Below, in pieces: positions 8,659-17,910 of a DNA stretch of 44,200 nucleotides (position 1 is the stretch's first letter; each line of letters begins with the position of its first letter). The position numbers and the translations under genes were made by a program. The notes under the pieces were generated by a model that worked only from the letters and a program-made list of their open reading frames with translations, searched no databases and was not told the origin of the DNA. This DNA comes from a bacterium (lineage in GTDB: Bacteria > Zhuqueibacterota > QNDG01 > DTFT01): positions 1 to 44,200 of the forward strand of contig JAUCQC010000081.1 of NCBI GenBank assembly GCA_030372965.1. Reading direction: 5' to 3'.

Positions 8659-9396
8659 TCAGGGGACGGTTTTCGCCGATCCGCGCCGGTATCCGTCCGG
8701 CAGGCGGAACACCGAAGCGTCCGTGAGCGCGGAATCCGCGGACAACAGCGTCTGGGTGAGTTCCTGGCCGAGCACCGAGGCCTGAATGCGGAGGGGATAT
8801 CCCTTCAGTCCCCGCAGTTGTTCGAACAGGGGTTCGTAATCGGACGCGGCCGGCCCGAGCATGCGCCTGAGGACGGCCAGATACTCGGCCATGCGGGGCG
8901 CGCCGTCCGTCCCGATCCACAGAATCGGGGCCTGCGGCGGATCCGCGGATCCCGGCCCGGCCGGGATCCGGACTTCGACTTCCTCGGCCGGACGGCCTCC
9001 GATGGTCCGGACGCGGCCGGTTTTCCTGAACAGATTCCGGGGCACGGACGGCTTGCCGGTGACCGCGTCGACCGGGAGTCCGAAAAGGCCGACGCCGAAC
9101 ATCGAGAGACCCTGGAGCGTGGCCTCCGAAAGCGGGACAACCGTGCTGTCCCTGTGATTCAGGAGCCACGCTTCGCCCGACGACAGGGCCAGCAGGGTGC
9201 GGCTCCGCTCTCCCTCGTCCCGCCGCAGATCGCCGTTCCTGAGCCAGGTTGTCGCCTTGCGCGTCTTCGCGGGAAAACCGAACATCGGAGGCGTCTTCAC
9301 CTCCTCGACGATGACGAGGCAGCGGCTCTGGCCGGCCAGAACGGCCGGAAATAAAAGAAGAATGAGAATCAGGGATTGAAACGCGTTCATCCGCAT
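8659..9396 (-). CDS. predicted secreted protein of unknown function
   Basis: ORF 8659..9534 trimmed to MRMNAFQSLILILLLFPAVLAGQ (signal peptide). The upstream extension would run through the terminator and tRNA gene. Confidence 0.7.
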   Translation of the reverse strand: MRMNAFQSLILILLLFPAVLAGQSRCLVIVEEVKTPPMFGFPAKTRKATTWLRNGDLRRDEGERSRTLLALSSGEAWLLNHRDSTVVPLSEATLQGLSMFGVGLFGLPVDAVTGKPSVPRNLFRKTGRVRTIGGRPAEEVEVRIPAGPGSADPPQAPILWIGTDGAPRMAEYLAVLRRMLGPAASDYEPLFEQLRGLKGYPLRIQASVLGQELTQTLLSADSALTDASVFRLPDGYRRGSAKTVP

Positions 9397-9422
9397 GCGG
9401 AAACCCTTCCCATGCTGAAATG

Positions 9423-9446
9423 AAAAACCCATCGGGGGACGATGGG
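9423..9446 (-). terminator. intrinsic terminator downstream of tRNA-Leu
   Basis: Minus strand: CCCATCG-TCCCC-CGATGGG-TTTTT. Perfect 7-bp stem plus T5. Confidence 0.75.
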
Positions 9447-9493
9447 TGAGGATGCAGGCTGGAATTCCGGTCCGGTCTGCTGAAAAACAAGGG

Positions 9494-9577
9494 TGCCGAA
9501 GGTGGGAGTCGAACCCACACGTCCTCTCGGACACTACCCCCTCAAGATAGCGTGTCTGCCAATTCCACCACTTCGGC
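9494..9577 (-). tRNA. tRNA-Leu(GAG)
   Basis: Reverse complement GCCGAAGTGGTGGAATTGGCAGACACGCTATCTTGAGGGGGTAGTGTCCGAGAGGACGTGTGGGTTCGACTCCCACCTTCGGCA. 7-bp acceptor GCCGAAG/CTTCGGC, anticodon arm CTATC-TTGAGGG-GGTAG, long variable arm, GGTTCGACTCC T-loop. CCA is not encoded. Confidence 0.96.
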
Positions 9578-9616
9578 GTTCTGAATCCGGGGCCGGTCGA
9601 GGGAAGGCCCCCGGAA

Positions 9617-9964
9617 CTACTTTCCCGGCTGGTCCGGTTCGGACTGCGGAACCGTCGGGAGCATGCCCGCCGGCGATGCCGTTTTTTCCTTCTCCACGAC
9701 CTCTTCGAGCATGCTCTTCGGCGCCGAGGCCGTCCGGAGGGAAAGCAGGGCGATGGACACCGTGGTGAGCGCGAAGATCACGCCCAGCCACATGGTCACT
9801 TTCGACAGGAAAGACGCCGCGCCCCGGCCGCCGAACACGCCGCCGACGCCGCCGCCTCCGCCGAACACGCCCGCCATGCCGCCGCCCTTGCTGGACTGCA
9901 TCAGAATGCTCACGATCATCAGGGCGCAGACGATCACGTGGATGACGATGATGAAACCCATCAT
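9617..9964 (-). CDS. secG: preprotein translocase subunit SecG
   Basis: 115 aa; two TM segments, ILMQSSKGGGMAGVFGGGGGVGGVFGGRGAASFLSKVT. Confidence 0.93.
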   Translation of the reverse strand: MMGFIIVIHVIVCALMIVSILMQSSKGGGMAGVFGGGGGVGGVFGGRGAASFLSKVTMWLGVIFALTTVSIALLSLRTASAPKSMLEEVVEKEKTASPAGMLPTVPQSEPDQPGK

Positions 9965-9983
9965 GGAAGGGAATCCCCTCTTG

Positions 9984-10742
9984 TTAGGAAACCGCGGCCC
10001 TGATGATGGCCGCGAAACCGTCCGCCTTCAGACTCGCGCCGCCCACCAGGGCGCCGTCGATGTCTGGCTGGGACATGAGCACTTTCGCGTTGTCCGGCTT
10101 GACGCTGCCGCCGTACTGAATGCGGAGCCCGCCGGCCGCGGCGGGTCCGAACGCCTTCTCGAACCACCCGCGGATGAATCGATGGACTTCCTGCGCCTGC
10201 TCGGGTGTGGCGGTCTTTCCGGTGCCGATGGCCCAGACCGGCTCGTACGCGACGACCAGCGGCTTGAGCTCATCCGCCGTGAATCCCTTCAGGCCGCCCT
10301 CGAGCTGGGTCCGGACGACCGCTTCGGTTCTGCCGGACTCGCGCTCCTGGAGCGTCTCGCCGACGCAGAGGATCGGCGCGAGCCCGGCGGAAAGCGCCTT
10401 GCGGACCTTGCGGTTGACGGTCTCGTCGGTTTCGCCGAAATACTGCCGCCGCTCCGAATGGCCGAGAATCACGAAATGACAGCCGGCCTCCTTCAGCATC
10501 TTCGCCGACACTTCGCCGGTGAACGCGCCTTCCTCCTCCCAGTGCATGTTCTGCCCGCCGAGCCGAATGGCCGAGCCCTTGAGCTCCTCCGCGGCCGGGA
10601 TGAGGTTGACGGAAGGCGGGCACACGGCGATCTCGACACCGGACGCGTCCCGGACGAGACCCTTCAGATTCCGGATCAGGGACACGGCCTCAGAAGCCGT
10701 GGTGTACATTTTCCAGTTGCCCGCAACCACGGGAATGCGCAT
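9984..10742 (-). CDS. tpiA: triosephosphate isomerase
   Basis: MRIPVVAGNWKMYTT, VILGHSERRQYFGE, VVAYEPVWAIGTGKTATPEQAQEVH, IQYGGSVKPDN; ATG at 10742. Confidence 0.97.
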   Translation of the reverse strand: MRIPVVAGNWKMYTTASEAVSLIRNLKGLVRDASGVEIAVCPPSVNLIPAAEELKGSAIRLGGQNMHWEEEGAFTGEVSAKMLKEAGCHFVILGHSERRQYFGETDETVNRKVRKALSAGLAPILCVGETLQERESGRTEAVVRTQLEGGLKGFTADELKPLVVAYEPVWAIGTGKTATPEQAQEVHRFIRGWFEKAFGPAAAGGLRIQYGGSVKPDNAKVLMSQPDIDGALVGGASLKADGFAAIIRAAVS

Positions 10743-10755
10743 CGTCGGGGGTTCC

Positions 10756-12018
10756 TTATCTGTCGGCCAGCGCGGCCACGCCGGGCAGCGTCTTGCCTTC
10801 AACCAGTTCGAGCGACGCTCCGCCGCCCGTGGAGATGTGCGACATCCGGTCCGCCAGGCCGGCCTTCTTCACGGCCGAAACCGAGTCGCCGCCGCCGATC
10901 ACCGTGACCGCCCCTTCGAGGCCGGCCAGGGTCCGGGCAATGGCGTTGGTGCCCTCCGCGAATTTCGGGAATTCGAAAACGCCCATGGGCCCGTTCCAGA
11001 ACACGGTCTTCGCGCCTTTCAGCGCGGTCTTGAATTTTTCCACGCTCCGGGGCCCGATGTCCATGCCCATCCACCCGTCCTCCAGCGCCTGTCCGGACAC
11101 GACTTTCGAGGCGGCTTCGGCCGAGAACTCCTGCGTCGCCACGTGATCCACGGGGAGGAGCAGGGCGACCTTCTTCTCCGCCGCCTTGTTCAGGATGGAT
11201 TTGGCGGTGTCGATCATGTCGTCCTCGACGAGGGACTTGCCGACAGCGATGCCCTGGGCCTTGAGAAACGTGTAAGCCATGCCGCCGCCGATGATCAGGG
11301 TGTCGACCTTTCCGAGCAGGCTTTCGAGCACGGCGATCTTCGAGGAGACCTTGGCGCCTCCGATCACGGCCGCGAAGGGCTTGGCCGGGCTGTTGACGAT
11401 CTTGTCCTCGAGGAATTCAAGTTCCTTCTCCATGAGGAATCCCGCCACGGCCGGGAGAAACCGGGCCACGGTCTCCGTGGAAGCGTGCGGGCGGTGGGCC
11501 GTGCCGAACGCGTCGTTCACGTACACGTCGCCGTAGGCCGCCAGGGCCCTGGCCATCTTCTCCCGCTCGGCCGCGTCCTTGGAGGTCTCCTCCTTGTGGA
11601 AACGGGTGTTCTCGAGCATCAGCACGCCGCCGGCGGGCAGGGCTTTCACCATCGCCGCTGTTTCCGGTCCCGTGCAGTCGGGCGCGAGTTTCACTTCGCG
11701 GCCGAGCAGCTTGGCGAGGTGCGCGGCCACGGGCGCCATCTTGTGCTTGCCCTCGATGTACTTCTTCTCGTCAAAGGGCTTGCCGTCCTTCTCCGCCTTC
11801 TCCTTCGCCTTCTGGGCGTCCTTTTTCGGATCGCCCAGGTGCGACATGAGGACCAGGCTCTTCGCGCCCTTTTCCAGGACGTACCGGATGGTCGGCAAGG
11901 CGGCCTGGATGCGGGTGTCGTCCTGCACCGCGCCTTCCTTCATGGGCACGTTGAAGTCCACGCGCATCAGCACGCGCTTGGCCTTCAGATCGATGTCTTT
12001 GACGGTCTTTTTGTTCAT
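10756..12018 (-). CDS. pgk: phosphoglycerate kinase
   Basis: 420 aa; [77 protein letters not shown]. Confidence 0.97.
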   Translation of the reverse strand: MNKKTVKDIDLKAKRVLMRVDFNVPMKEGAVQDDTRIQAALPTIRYVLEKGAKSLVLMSHLGDPKKDAQKAKEKAEKDGKPFDEKKYIEGKHKMAPVAAHLAKLLGREVKLAPDCTGPETAAMVKALPAGGVLMLENTRFHKEETSKDAAEREKMARALAAYGDVYVNDAFGTAHRPHASTETVARFLPAVAGFLMEKELEFLEDKIVNSPAKPFAAVIGGAKVSSKIAVLESLLGKVDTLIIGGGMAYTFLKAQGIAVGKSLVEDDMIDTAKSILNKAAEKKVALLLPVDHVATQEFSAEAASKVVSGQALEDGWMGMDIGPRSVEKFKTALKGAKTVFWNGPMGVFEFPKFAEGTNAIARTLAGLEGAVTVIGGGDSVSAVKKAGLADRMSHISTGGGASLELVEGKTLPGVAALADR

Positions 12019-12047
12019 TTCAGCCTATCCCCGGTTATCTGGAAGAC

Positions 12048-12082
12048 GGACGGCCCGCCGCCGCGCGCGGCGGCGGGCGTCC
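12048..12082. promoter_or_regulatory. gap-pgk intercistronic GC-rich palindrome / hairpin
   Basis: Perfect 26-bp palindrome GCCCGCCGCCGCGCGCGGCGGCGGGC at 12053-12078. Extended by GGAC/GTCC arms with one bulged G. No T-tract. Confidence 0.8.
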
Positions 12083-12091
12083 CGAGAATGA

Positions 12092-13177
<1,086 letters not shown>

Positions 13178-13251
13178 TTAAAAATCCTTGAAAACGCCGG
13201 AATTTAAACCGGAGGCGTTCTTTTCCGGTCCTGCTGCGACACAGGAACATT

Positions 13252-13281
13252 ATTTTATGAAAGTTTTTGGTGAAAGTCAAG
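13252..13281 (-). promoter_or_regulatory. candidate promoter of the gap operon, TTGACT-N18-TAAAAT
   Basis: -35 at 13281..13276 and -10 at 13257..13252 on the minus strand, upstream of gap. Confidence 0.6.
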
Positions 13282-13301
13282 AAAAAATACGCTTTAAATG
13301 A

Positions 13302-13337
13302 ATAAAACGGGAACCCTCGGAGAGAAGGTTCCCGTTT
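13302..13337 (-). terminator. intrinsic terminator downstream of the DUF937 gene
   Basis: Minus strand: AAACGGGAACC-N10-GGTTCCCGTTT, perfect 11-bp stem, followed by a T-rich tract (TTTATTCATTT). Confidence 0.75.
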
Positions 13338-13377
13338 ATCAGGATTTTGGTCGATCGGGAGATGAATCTACCGGATT

Positions 13378-13953
13378 CTACCTTCTCTTCAGCAGGCTCC
13401 CCAGGATGCTGATGGCGCCGCCCAGGCCCTTGCCTGATCCGAGCAGGGAGCCGATGGCGCCGGACAGGTCGGGTTCGGACTGCTGCGCCTTCTTCTGGCC
13501 GAGCAGGAATTCAGTGAGGCTGGAGATGTCAAAACCCTGCTGCGCCTGCTTCCTGCCCAGCATGCCCATGATCAGAGGCGCGGCGATCGCCAGCAATTGA
13601 GAAACCTGGGCCGCGCTCAGACCGGACGTTTTTGAAAGGCCCTTGCTCACCGGAGCCTGCTTCGCGCCCAGCACGTGCTTGAGGATTCCCGCGCCATTGG
13701 CCGCCATGGGGTCCTTCAAAAACCCGGACAGGTTGTCCAGAATGGATCCATCATGGTCGGCCGACAAAGCCTGGTGGAGGGCCTGCGCGCCCTTGGGTTT
13801 GGAGGCGTTGTTTGCCAGGGCCGCGACCAGCAGCGGCATGGCCGTGGACAGGGCGGATTTCGTGGCGTTCTCGTCCGCTCCGATCTGTTTGCTGATCTGG
13901 GACAATCCGCCCCGGGATAATTGCTGCAGCAACTGCTGTGTCAAGGCGTCCAT
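13378..13953 (-). CDS. DUF937 domain-containing protein
   Basis: 191 aa; MDALTQQLLQQLSRGGLSQISKQIGADENATKSALSTAMPLLVAALANNA, repetitive helical pattern typical of DUF937. Confidence 0.8.
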   Translation of the reverse strand: MDALTQQLLQQLSRGGLSQISKQIGADENATKSALSTAMPLLVAALANNASKPKGAQALHQALSADHDGSILDNLSGFLKDPMAANGAGILKHVLGAKQAPVSKGLSKTSGLSAAQVSQLLAIAAPLIMGMLGRKQAQQGFDISSLTEFLLGQKKAQQSEPDLSGAIGSLLGSGKGLGGAISILGSLLKRR

Positions 13954-14042
13954 GTCATGCTCCTCTCTGGATGAATGCGGCTGGCCGGTCCGGTCCGGAA
14001 GACCCGGCGGATCCCGGCCGCGGAACGTTCATTGCGAACCTC

Positions 14043-14071
14043 AATGTATCGAGATAGATCGTCACGTGCAA
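14043..14071 (-). promoter_or_regulatory. candidate promoter, TTGCAC-N17-TACATT
   Basis: -35 at 14071..14066 and -10 at 14048..14043, upstream of the DUF937 gene. Confidence 0.5.
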
Positions 14072-14121
14072 GCATTTTTTAATCACGCGCCTTCAAGCCG
14101 CGGTCGCCGTTCCGGCGAGCC

Positions 14122-14910
14122 TCATTCCGGCCCTCCCGCCTTTCTGAGAACGGGGCGGGCAAGGGCGAATCCGGTCACGCTCCCGGCTCCCGCTTCCTTC
14201 AGCGCCCGGGCGCAGGCGTTCAGTGTCGCGCCCGTCGTCACCACGTCATCCACGACGAGAAGGGACAATCCCCGCACCGCTTCGGGCCGGCGGACCCGGA
14301 AAGCGCCACTGACGTTGACCTGCCGCTCTTCACCGGTCAGGCCCGTCTGCGTTTTCGTGGCGCGCCGCCTATCGATCAAGTCTCCGCGCACCGGGAGTCC
14401 GTAAATACCGGCGAATCCTTCCGCGATTCTTTCGCTCTGGTTGTACCCCCTCTCCCTCCTGCGCACCGGATGCAGGGGCACGGGGACCACGGCGTCCGGC
14501 CGGGCCACCGATATTTCCGCCTCCCGGAAAATTCTCCCGGCCAGGCCGCCGAGATGACGGCCGAGTTTTTCCATGCCGGAATACTTGATCCGATGTATGA
14601 TCTGCTCCAGATCAGGATTGAATTCCCAGCACGCGGCCAGTCCGTCGAAATACTGTTCCCCGGCCAGGTACGGAAAATCCTCCGCGTCGCGGTGCATCGC
14701 GGGCTCGGCCGATTCCAGTACCCGCCGCCAGCAGGCGGGGCAAAGCCACCGGCCCTCCCCGAATCCCTCCCCGCAGATCAGGCACGACCGCGGAAAGGCG
14801 AAATCCAGGCTGTCCCGGAGGCCGGCCGCGGCGGCCCGCCGGACCCATGAAAAAAGGGGCTTCCCGAAACGGAAAGCCCCCTGGATGTCAAGTCTCGATG
14901 CCGCTTTCAT
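14122..14910 (-). CDS. comF: ComF family phosphoribosyltransferase / amidophosphoribosyltransferase-like protein
   Basis: CLICGEGFGEGRWLCPACW zinc-finger-like N-terminus; VPVPLHPVRRRERGYNQSERIAEGFA; LSLLVVDDVVTTGATLNACARAL PRPP-binding motif. Start uncertain (ATG at 14910 or 14940). Confidence 0.88.
   Translation of the reverse strand: MKAASRLDIQGAFRFGKPLFSWVRRAAAAGLRDSLDFAFPRSCLICGEGFGEGRWLCPACWRRVLESAEPAMHRDAEDFPYLAGEQYFDGLAACWEFNPDLEQIIHRIKYSGMEKLGRHLGGLAGRIFREAEISVARPDAVVPVPLHPVRRRERGYNQSERIAEGFAGIYGLPVRGDLIDRRRATKTQTGLTGEERQVNVSGAFRVRRPEAVRGLSLLVVDDVVTTGATLNACARALKEAGAGSVTGFALARPVLRKAGGPE
14850..14880 (-). terminator. intrinsic terminator located inside the comF 5' coding region
   Basis: Minus strand: GGGGCTTTCC-GTTTCG-GGAAGCCCC-TTTTTT. 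Confidence 0.75.
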
Positions 14911-14980
14911 GTCTCCGTGAAGGGGGACTGGACGGATCATCGCTCCGCGCCGCCGGAAAACGGCGGCCGCCGCGCCGTCT

Positions 14981-16273
14981 TCAATATTTCGCCAGATACC
15001 CGTACCGCTTGACGAATTCCTTCGCGTTCATCTTGACGTAGCCGGCCATCTTTTCGACCAGTTCCGCGTCGTGCAGGTCCTGCTTGTCGAGCCGGACCAT
15101 GTAGCTGCGCGCCACCTTGTACGAGTCGCTCTGCACGTCCACGTACCGGACTTCGGTTTTCTTCGTCTTGGGATTGATCATTTTCTCGAACGTGAGCGGC
15201 GTCAGCTTGCCGTTGTCGACCGTGATCATCGCGTTTTTCTTGTGTTTGGGATTCAGCAGGTACCGGACGGCGTTGTACCCCAGGTCGCGGGTGTATTCCT
15301 GGTCGTAGGGGATGGGCGACGCGCAGCGGAGCACGTATCCGATGTTGATCTCGACCAGCCGCATTTTCTCCCCGCGTTCCGCGAACCGCTTCTCGATCAC
15401 GTTCTTGATCAGCTTGCCGAGCTCCACGTCCGCCAGCTGAATGTGTCCGTATGAATCGAGTTCGACGGACTCGCCCTGCAGCGCCCTCAGCTCCTCCGGG
15501 TCCAGCCGCTCCGCGATGCCCTCGGCCACCACCACGACGCCGTGGTTCCGGCCGAGCGCCCGGCGCTTGAGAATCGACGTCTCGATGATGTCCGCCACCT
15601 GGTCGATGGGGATGGGCTTTTTCGGATCGAACTCCTCGGACACGATGGCGAGCGTCGCGCCCGCGGCCTTGGCGATGCCGAGCGCGAGGTGCCCCGCGTG
15701 CCGGCCCATGGCCACCACCACGTACCAGCGGTCCGTGGTCTTGGAGTCCTCCATCAGGTTGTGGACCAGAACGGAGCCCAGGTCCCTGGCCGTCTGGTAC
15801 CCGAAGGTCGGGAGGTTGTTGGGCAGGGGCAGGTCATTGTCGATGGTCTTCGGCACGTGCGCGAATTTGATGGTGCCCTTCGCCGCCTTGGCGATCTGGC
15901 TGGCGCCGTAGGCCGTGTCGTCGCCTCCCGTGGTCACCATGTAGGAGATGCCGAGCTTCTTCAGCATCCGAACCGCGTTTTCGACGCCGCCCGGGACCTT
16001 GGCGGGGTTGGTCCGGGATGTCCGCAGAATGGAGCCGCCGTCAAAATGGATGCGGGACACATCCTGAATCTCGAGCTCCTTCACGTGTTTCATCAGCTCT
16101 TTTTCGTCGCCTTTGACCAGCCACTTATACCCGTCGTAAATGCCGTACACCTTGAGTTTGTTGCGGCGCGCCTCGATGGTGACCGCTGAAATGACGCCGT
16201 TGAGGCCGGGCGCCGGGCCTCCGCCGACCAGAATGCCGAGATTGCCCTGGGGAGCCTTGTTGTCGCGGGGCAT
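14981..16273 (-). CDS. 6-phosphofructokinase, predicted PPi-dependent type
   Basis: GNLGILVGGGPAPGLNGVISA; TTGGDDTAYGA; HVPKTIDNDLPLP; VVAMGRHAGHLALGI. ATG at 16273 preceded by AAGGAG. Confidence 0.9.
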   Translation of the reverse strand: MPRDNKAPQGNLGILVGGGPAPGLNGVISAVTIEARRNKLKVYGIYDGYKWLVKGDEKELMKHVKELEIQDVSRIHFDGGSILRTSRTNPAKVPGGVENAVRMLKKLGISYMVTTGGDDTAYGASQIAKAAKGTIKFAHVPKTIDNDLPLPNNLPTFGYQTARDLGSVLVHNLMEDSKTTDRWYVVVAMGRHAGHLALGIAKAAGATLAIVSEEFDPKKPIPIDQVADIIETSILKRRALGRNHGVVVVAEGIAERLDPEELRALQGESVELDSYGHIQLADVELGKLIKNVIEKRFAERGEKMRLVEINIGYVLRCASPIPYDQEYTRDLGYNAVRYLLNPKHKKNAMITVDNGKLTPLTFEKMINPKTKKTEVRYVDVQSDSYKVARSYMVRLDKQDLHDAELVEKMAGYVKMNAKEFVKRYGYLAKY

Positions 16274-16339
16274 GGGACAACTCCTTTTCGGAAAGATGGT
16301 GCGTATGGTATTGATCAATGCCGATACGGAAAACTGATA

Positions 16340-16368
16340 AAATTACATAAAACCAAATAAAATGTCAA
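16340..16368 (-). promoter_or_regulatory. candidate promoter of the phosphofructokinase gene, TTGACA-N17-TAATTT
   Basis: Consensus -35 at 16368..16363 and -10 at 16345..16340. Confidence 0.6.
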
Positions 16369-16407
16369 TAGGAAACTGGGGGGAGCAAAGGATGCCGGAG
16401 TCAAGGA

Positions 16408-16440
16408 AAGTGCCGGGCGCTTACAAGGCGCCCGGCACTT
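16408..16440 (-). terminator. inverted repeat / candidate terminator downstream of the smORF (AAGTGCCGGGCGC-N7-GCGCCCGGCACTT)
   Basis: Perfect 13-bp arms and a 7-nt loop, starting 4 nt after the smORF stop. Followed on the minus strand by TTCCTT, so only a weak T-tract. Core also resembles 1752-1784. Confidence 0.55.
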
Positions 16441-16444
16441 AATG

Positions 16445-16537
16445 TTATTTGGATTTTTTCACGGCCTTCTTGGGTTTCGCCGCCTTCTTGGGTTTTTCCG
16501 CCTTTTTGGCTCCGCAACCGCAGCACCCTGCCGCCAT
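16445..16537 (-). CDS. unannotated 30-aa small protein MAAGCCGCGAKKAEKPKKAAKPKKAVKKSK
   Basis: ATG at 16537..16535 preceded by AAAAGGAGGAACACAAT (full SD, about 9-nt spacing); TAA at 16447..16445. Cys-Cys-Gly-Cys cluster and repetitive K/A/P tail. Confidence 0.6.
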   Translation of the reverse strand: MAAGCCGCGAKKAEKPKKAAKPKKAVKKSK

Positions 16538-16623
16538 ATTGTGTTCCTCCTTTTATTGTTTGAGAACTGCAAAGTCCGGCGTCCCGCGTCCGGACCGATG
16601 CGACCGGAACGCCGGAGCCCGGG

Positions 16624-17910
16624 CTACAAATTGACGCCAGTCTCGATGCCCAGAAAAACGCCCTTGCTGGAGGACGGCAGGATGAAGCCCCGGTTCATCA
16701 CGCCGACGTCCACCGATAAGGATCCGGCCCGAAGACCGAATCCGAAAGACGTGCCGAAGCCGATGCGGCCGCCGATGGCGACTCCGATTCGTAGCGGAAG
16801 CCACCGGATCCTGCGCCACTCCGTTCCGACCGCGACGCGCGGCCGCGTCGTCACCCAGCCCAGGTCCCCAAAACCCTGCACGTAGTCGGCCGCCACGGAC
16901 ACCGGACCCTCCTCATACAGGACGCCCGCGTGCAATTCGACCGGGGCTTTCCGGCTGAAGGCTTTCGCGTCCCCCTCCCAGGACGAATCCTGAACGGCTT
17001 TTACGCCGTTCTCTTCGTCATCCTCATCCCCGAAATCCAGCACGCCGACGGAATCCCCCCTGACAAATCCGGAATACCGCTTCGCGTCCTTCTTCCATTT
17101 CATCGATCCGACCAGGTTCATCAGTCCCGCGCTGATGGTCCATCCGCTCCTGGTCCGGGCGGCGACGCCGATGTCCGCGCCCCATCCCCTGCCCAGGGGC
17201 GCCGCGAGCGCGGCGTAACGGCCGTCAATATTGAAACCGAATGTGCCGATTTCCAGATCCAGCCGCGAGGTGTCCAACCGTCCGAATCCGCCGCCCGCGT
17301 CGAGGTGGATGGACCCTCCCACCGCGAACGTGTCCGCGAAAGACACGCGCACGGGCGCGCCGTACGAGAGCCGGCCGCTCCCCAGAGCCAGGGACGTGGC
17401 GGCCATGTCGTCGAAACTGTATATTTCACCTACCCTCGTGCCCTCGAGCGGAATTTCCAGAACCGTCCGGTCGATTCGGGCCGAGGCGCCGCCGAGGGCC
17501 GTGACGGAGAACGCGAACCGGCCGGCGGAGAAGGACAGGACGCGGGCCTCCGCGAGCGCGTCGACGGCCAGTCCGTCGTCCGGCACGCAGCCCAGGAGTT
17601 CCGCCACCTCGTCCGCGTCCCAGTGCGGATCGGCCGCGAATTCGTTGTAGGTGTCGATTGAAAAGCTGTTGTTCCCGACGCCCGCGGAAACGGAAAAAAT
17701 CGAGACGCTGATCGGGGGGTTGCCTGTCAGCCCGAGGTTCGCCGGGTTCCAATCCGCGGCGTGCACGCCGCGAGCGGCAGCGGTGTAGGCGAGGCCCATG
17801 CCCAGAGCCCGCGGCGTGAGCTGTGCCTCGGACGATGCATGAAAAAGAAGAGCGGTCAGAACGGCCGGAACCGCGAAGGCCCGGACGGGGGATAGGGACG
17901 GCCTCTTCAT
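16624..17910 (-). CDS. outer-membrane beta-barrel protein (DUF5723 / PorV-FadL-like)
   Basis: Signal peptide; LTPRALGMGLAYTAAARGVHAADWNPANLGL; alternating amphipathic strands; terminal ...GIETGVNL. Confidence 0.7.
   Translation of the reverse strand: MKRPSLSPVRAFAVPAVLTALLFHASSEAQLTPRALGMGLAYTAAARGVHAADWNPANLGLTGNPPISVSIFSVSAGVGNNSFSIDTYNEFAADPHWDADEVAELLGCVPDDGLAVDALAEARVLSFSAGRFAFSVTALGGASARIDRTVLEIPLEGTRVGEIYSFDDMAATSLALGSGRLSYGAPVRVSFADTFAVGGSIHLDAGGGFGRLDTSRLDLEIGTFGFNIDGRYAALAAPLGRGWGADIGVAARTRSGWTISAGLMNLVGSMKWKKDAKRYSGFVRGDSVGVLDFGDEDDEENGVKAVQDSSWEGDAKAFSRKAPVELHAGVLYEEGPVSVAADYVQGFGDLGWVTTRPRVAVGTEWRRIRWLPLRIGVAIGGRIGFGTSFGFGLRAGSLSVDVGVMNRGFILPSSSKGVFLGIETGVNL

Noticed and set aside
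7158-8726. 522-aa plus-strand ORF, and similar long antisense ORFs (22925..24586, 38348..39997, 39798..41096, 10519..12117, 42242..43582)
   Set aside because: Each lies opposite a gene with clear family motifs. Composition is typical of antisense translation of GC-rich codons.
9397-9534. N-terminal extension of the 291-aa ORF through the tRNA region (MSERTCGFDSHLRHPC...)
   Set aside because: MSERTCGFDSHLRHP is a translation of the tRNA-Leu 3' half. The extension also crosses an intrinsic terminator.
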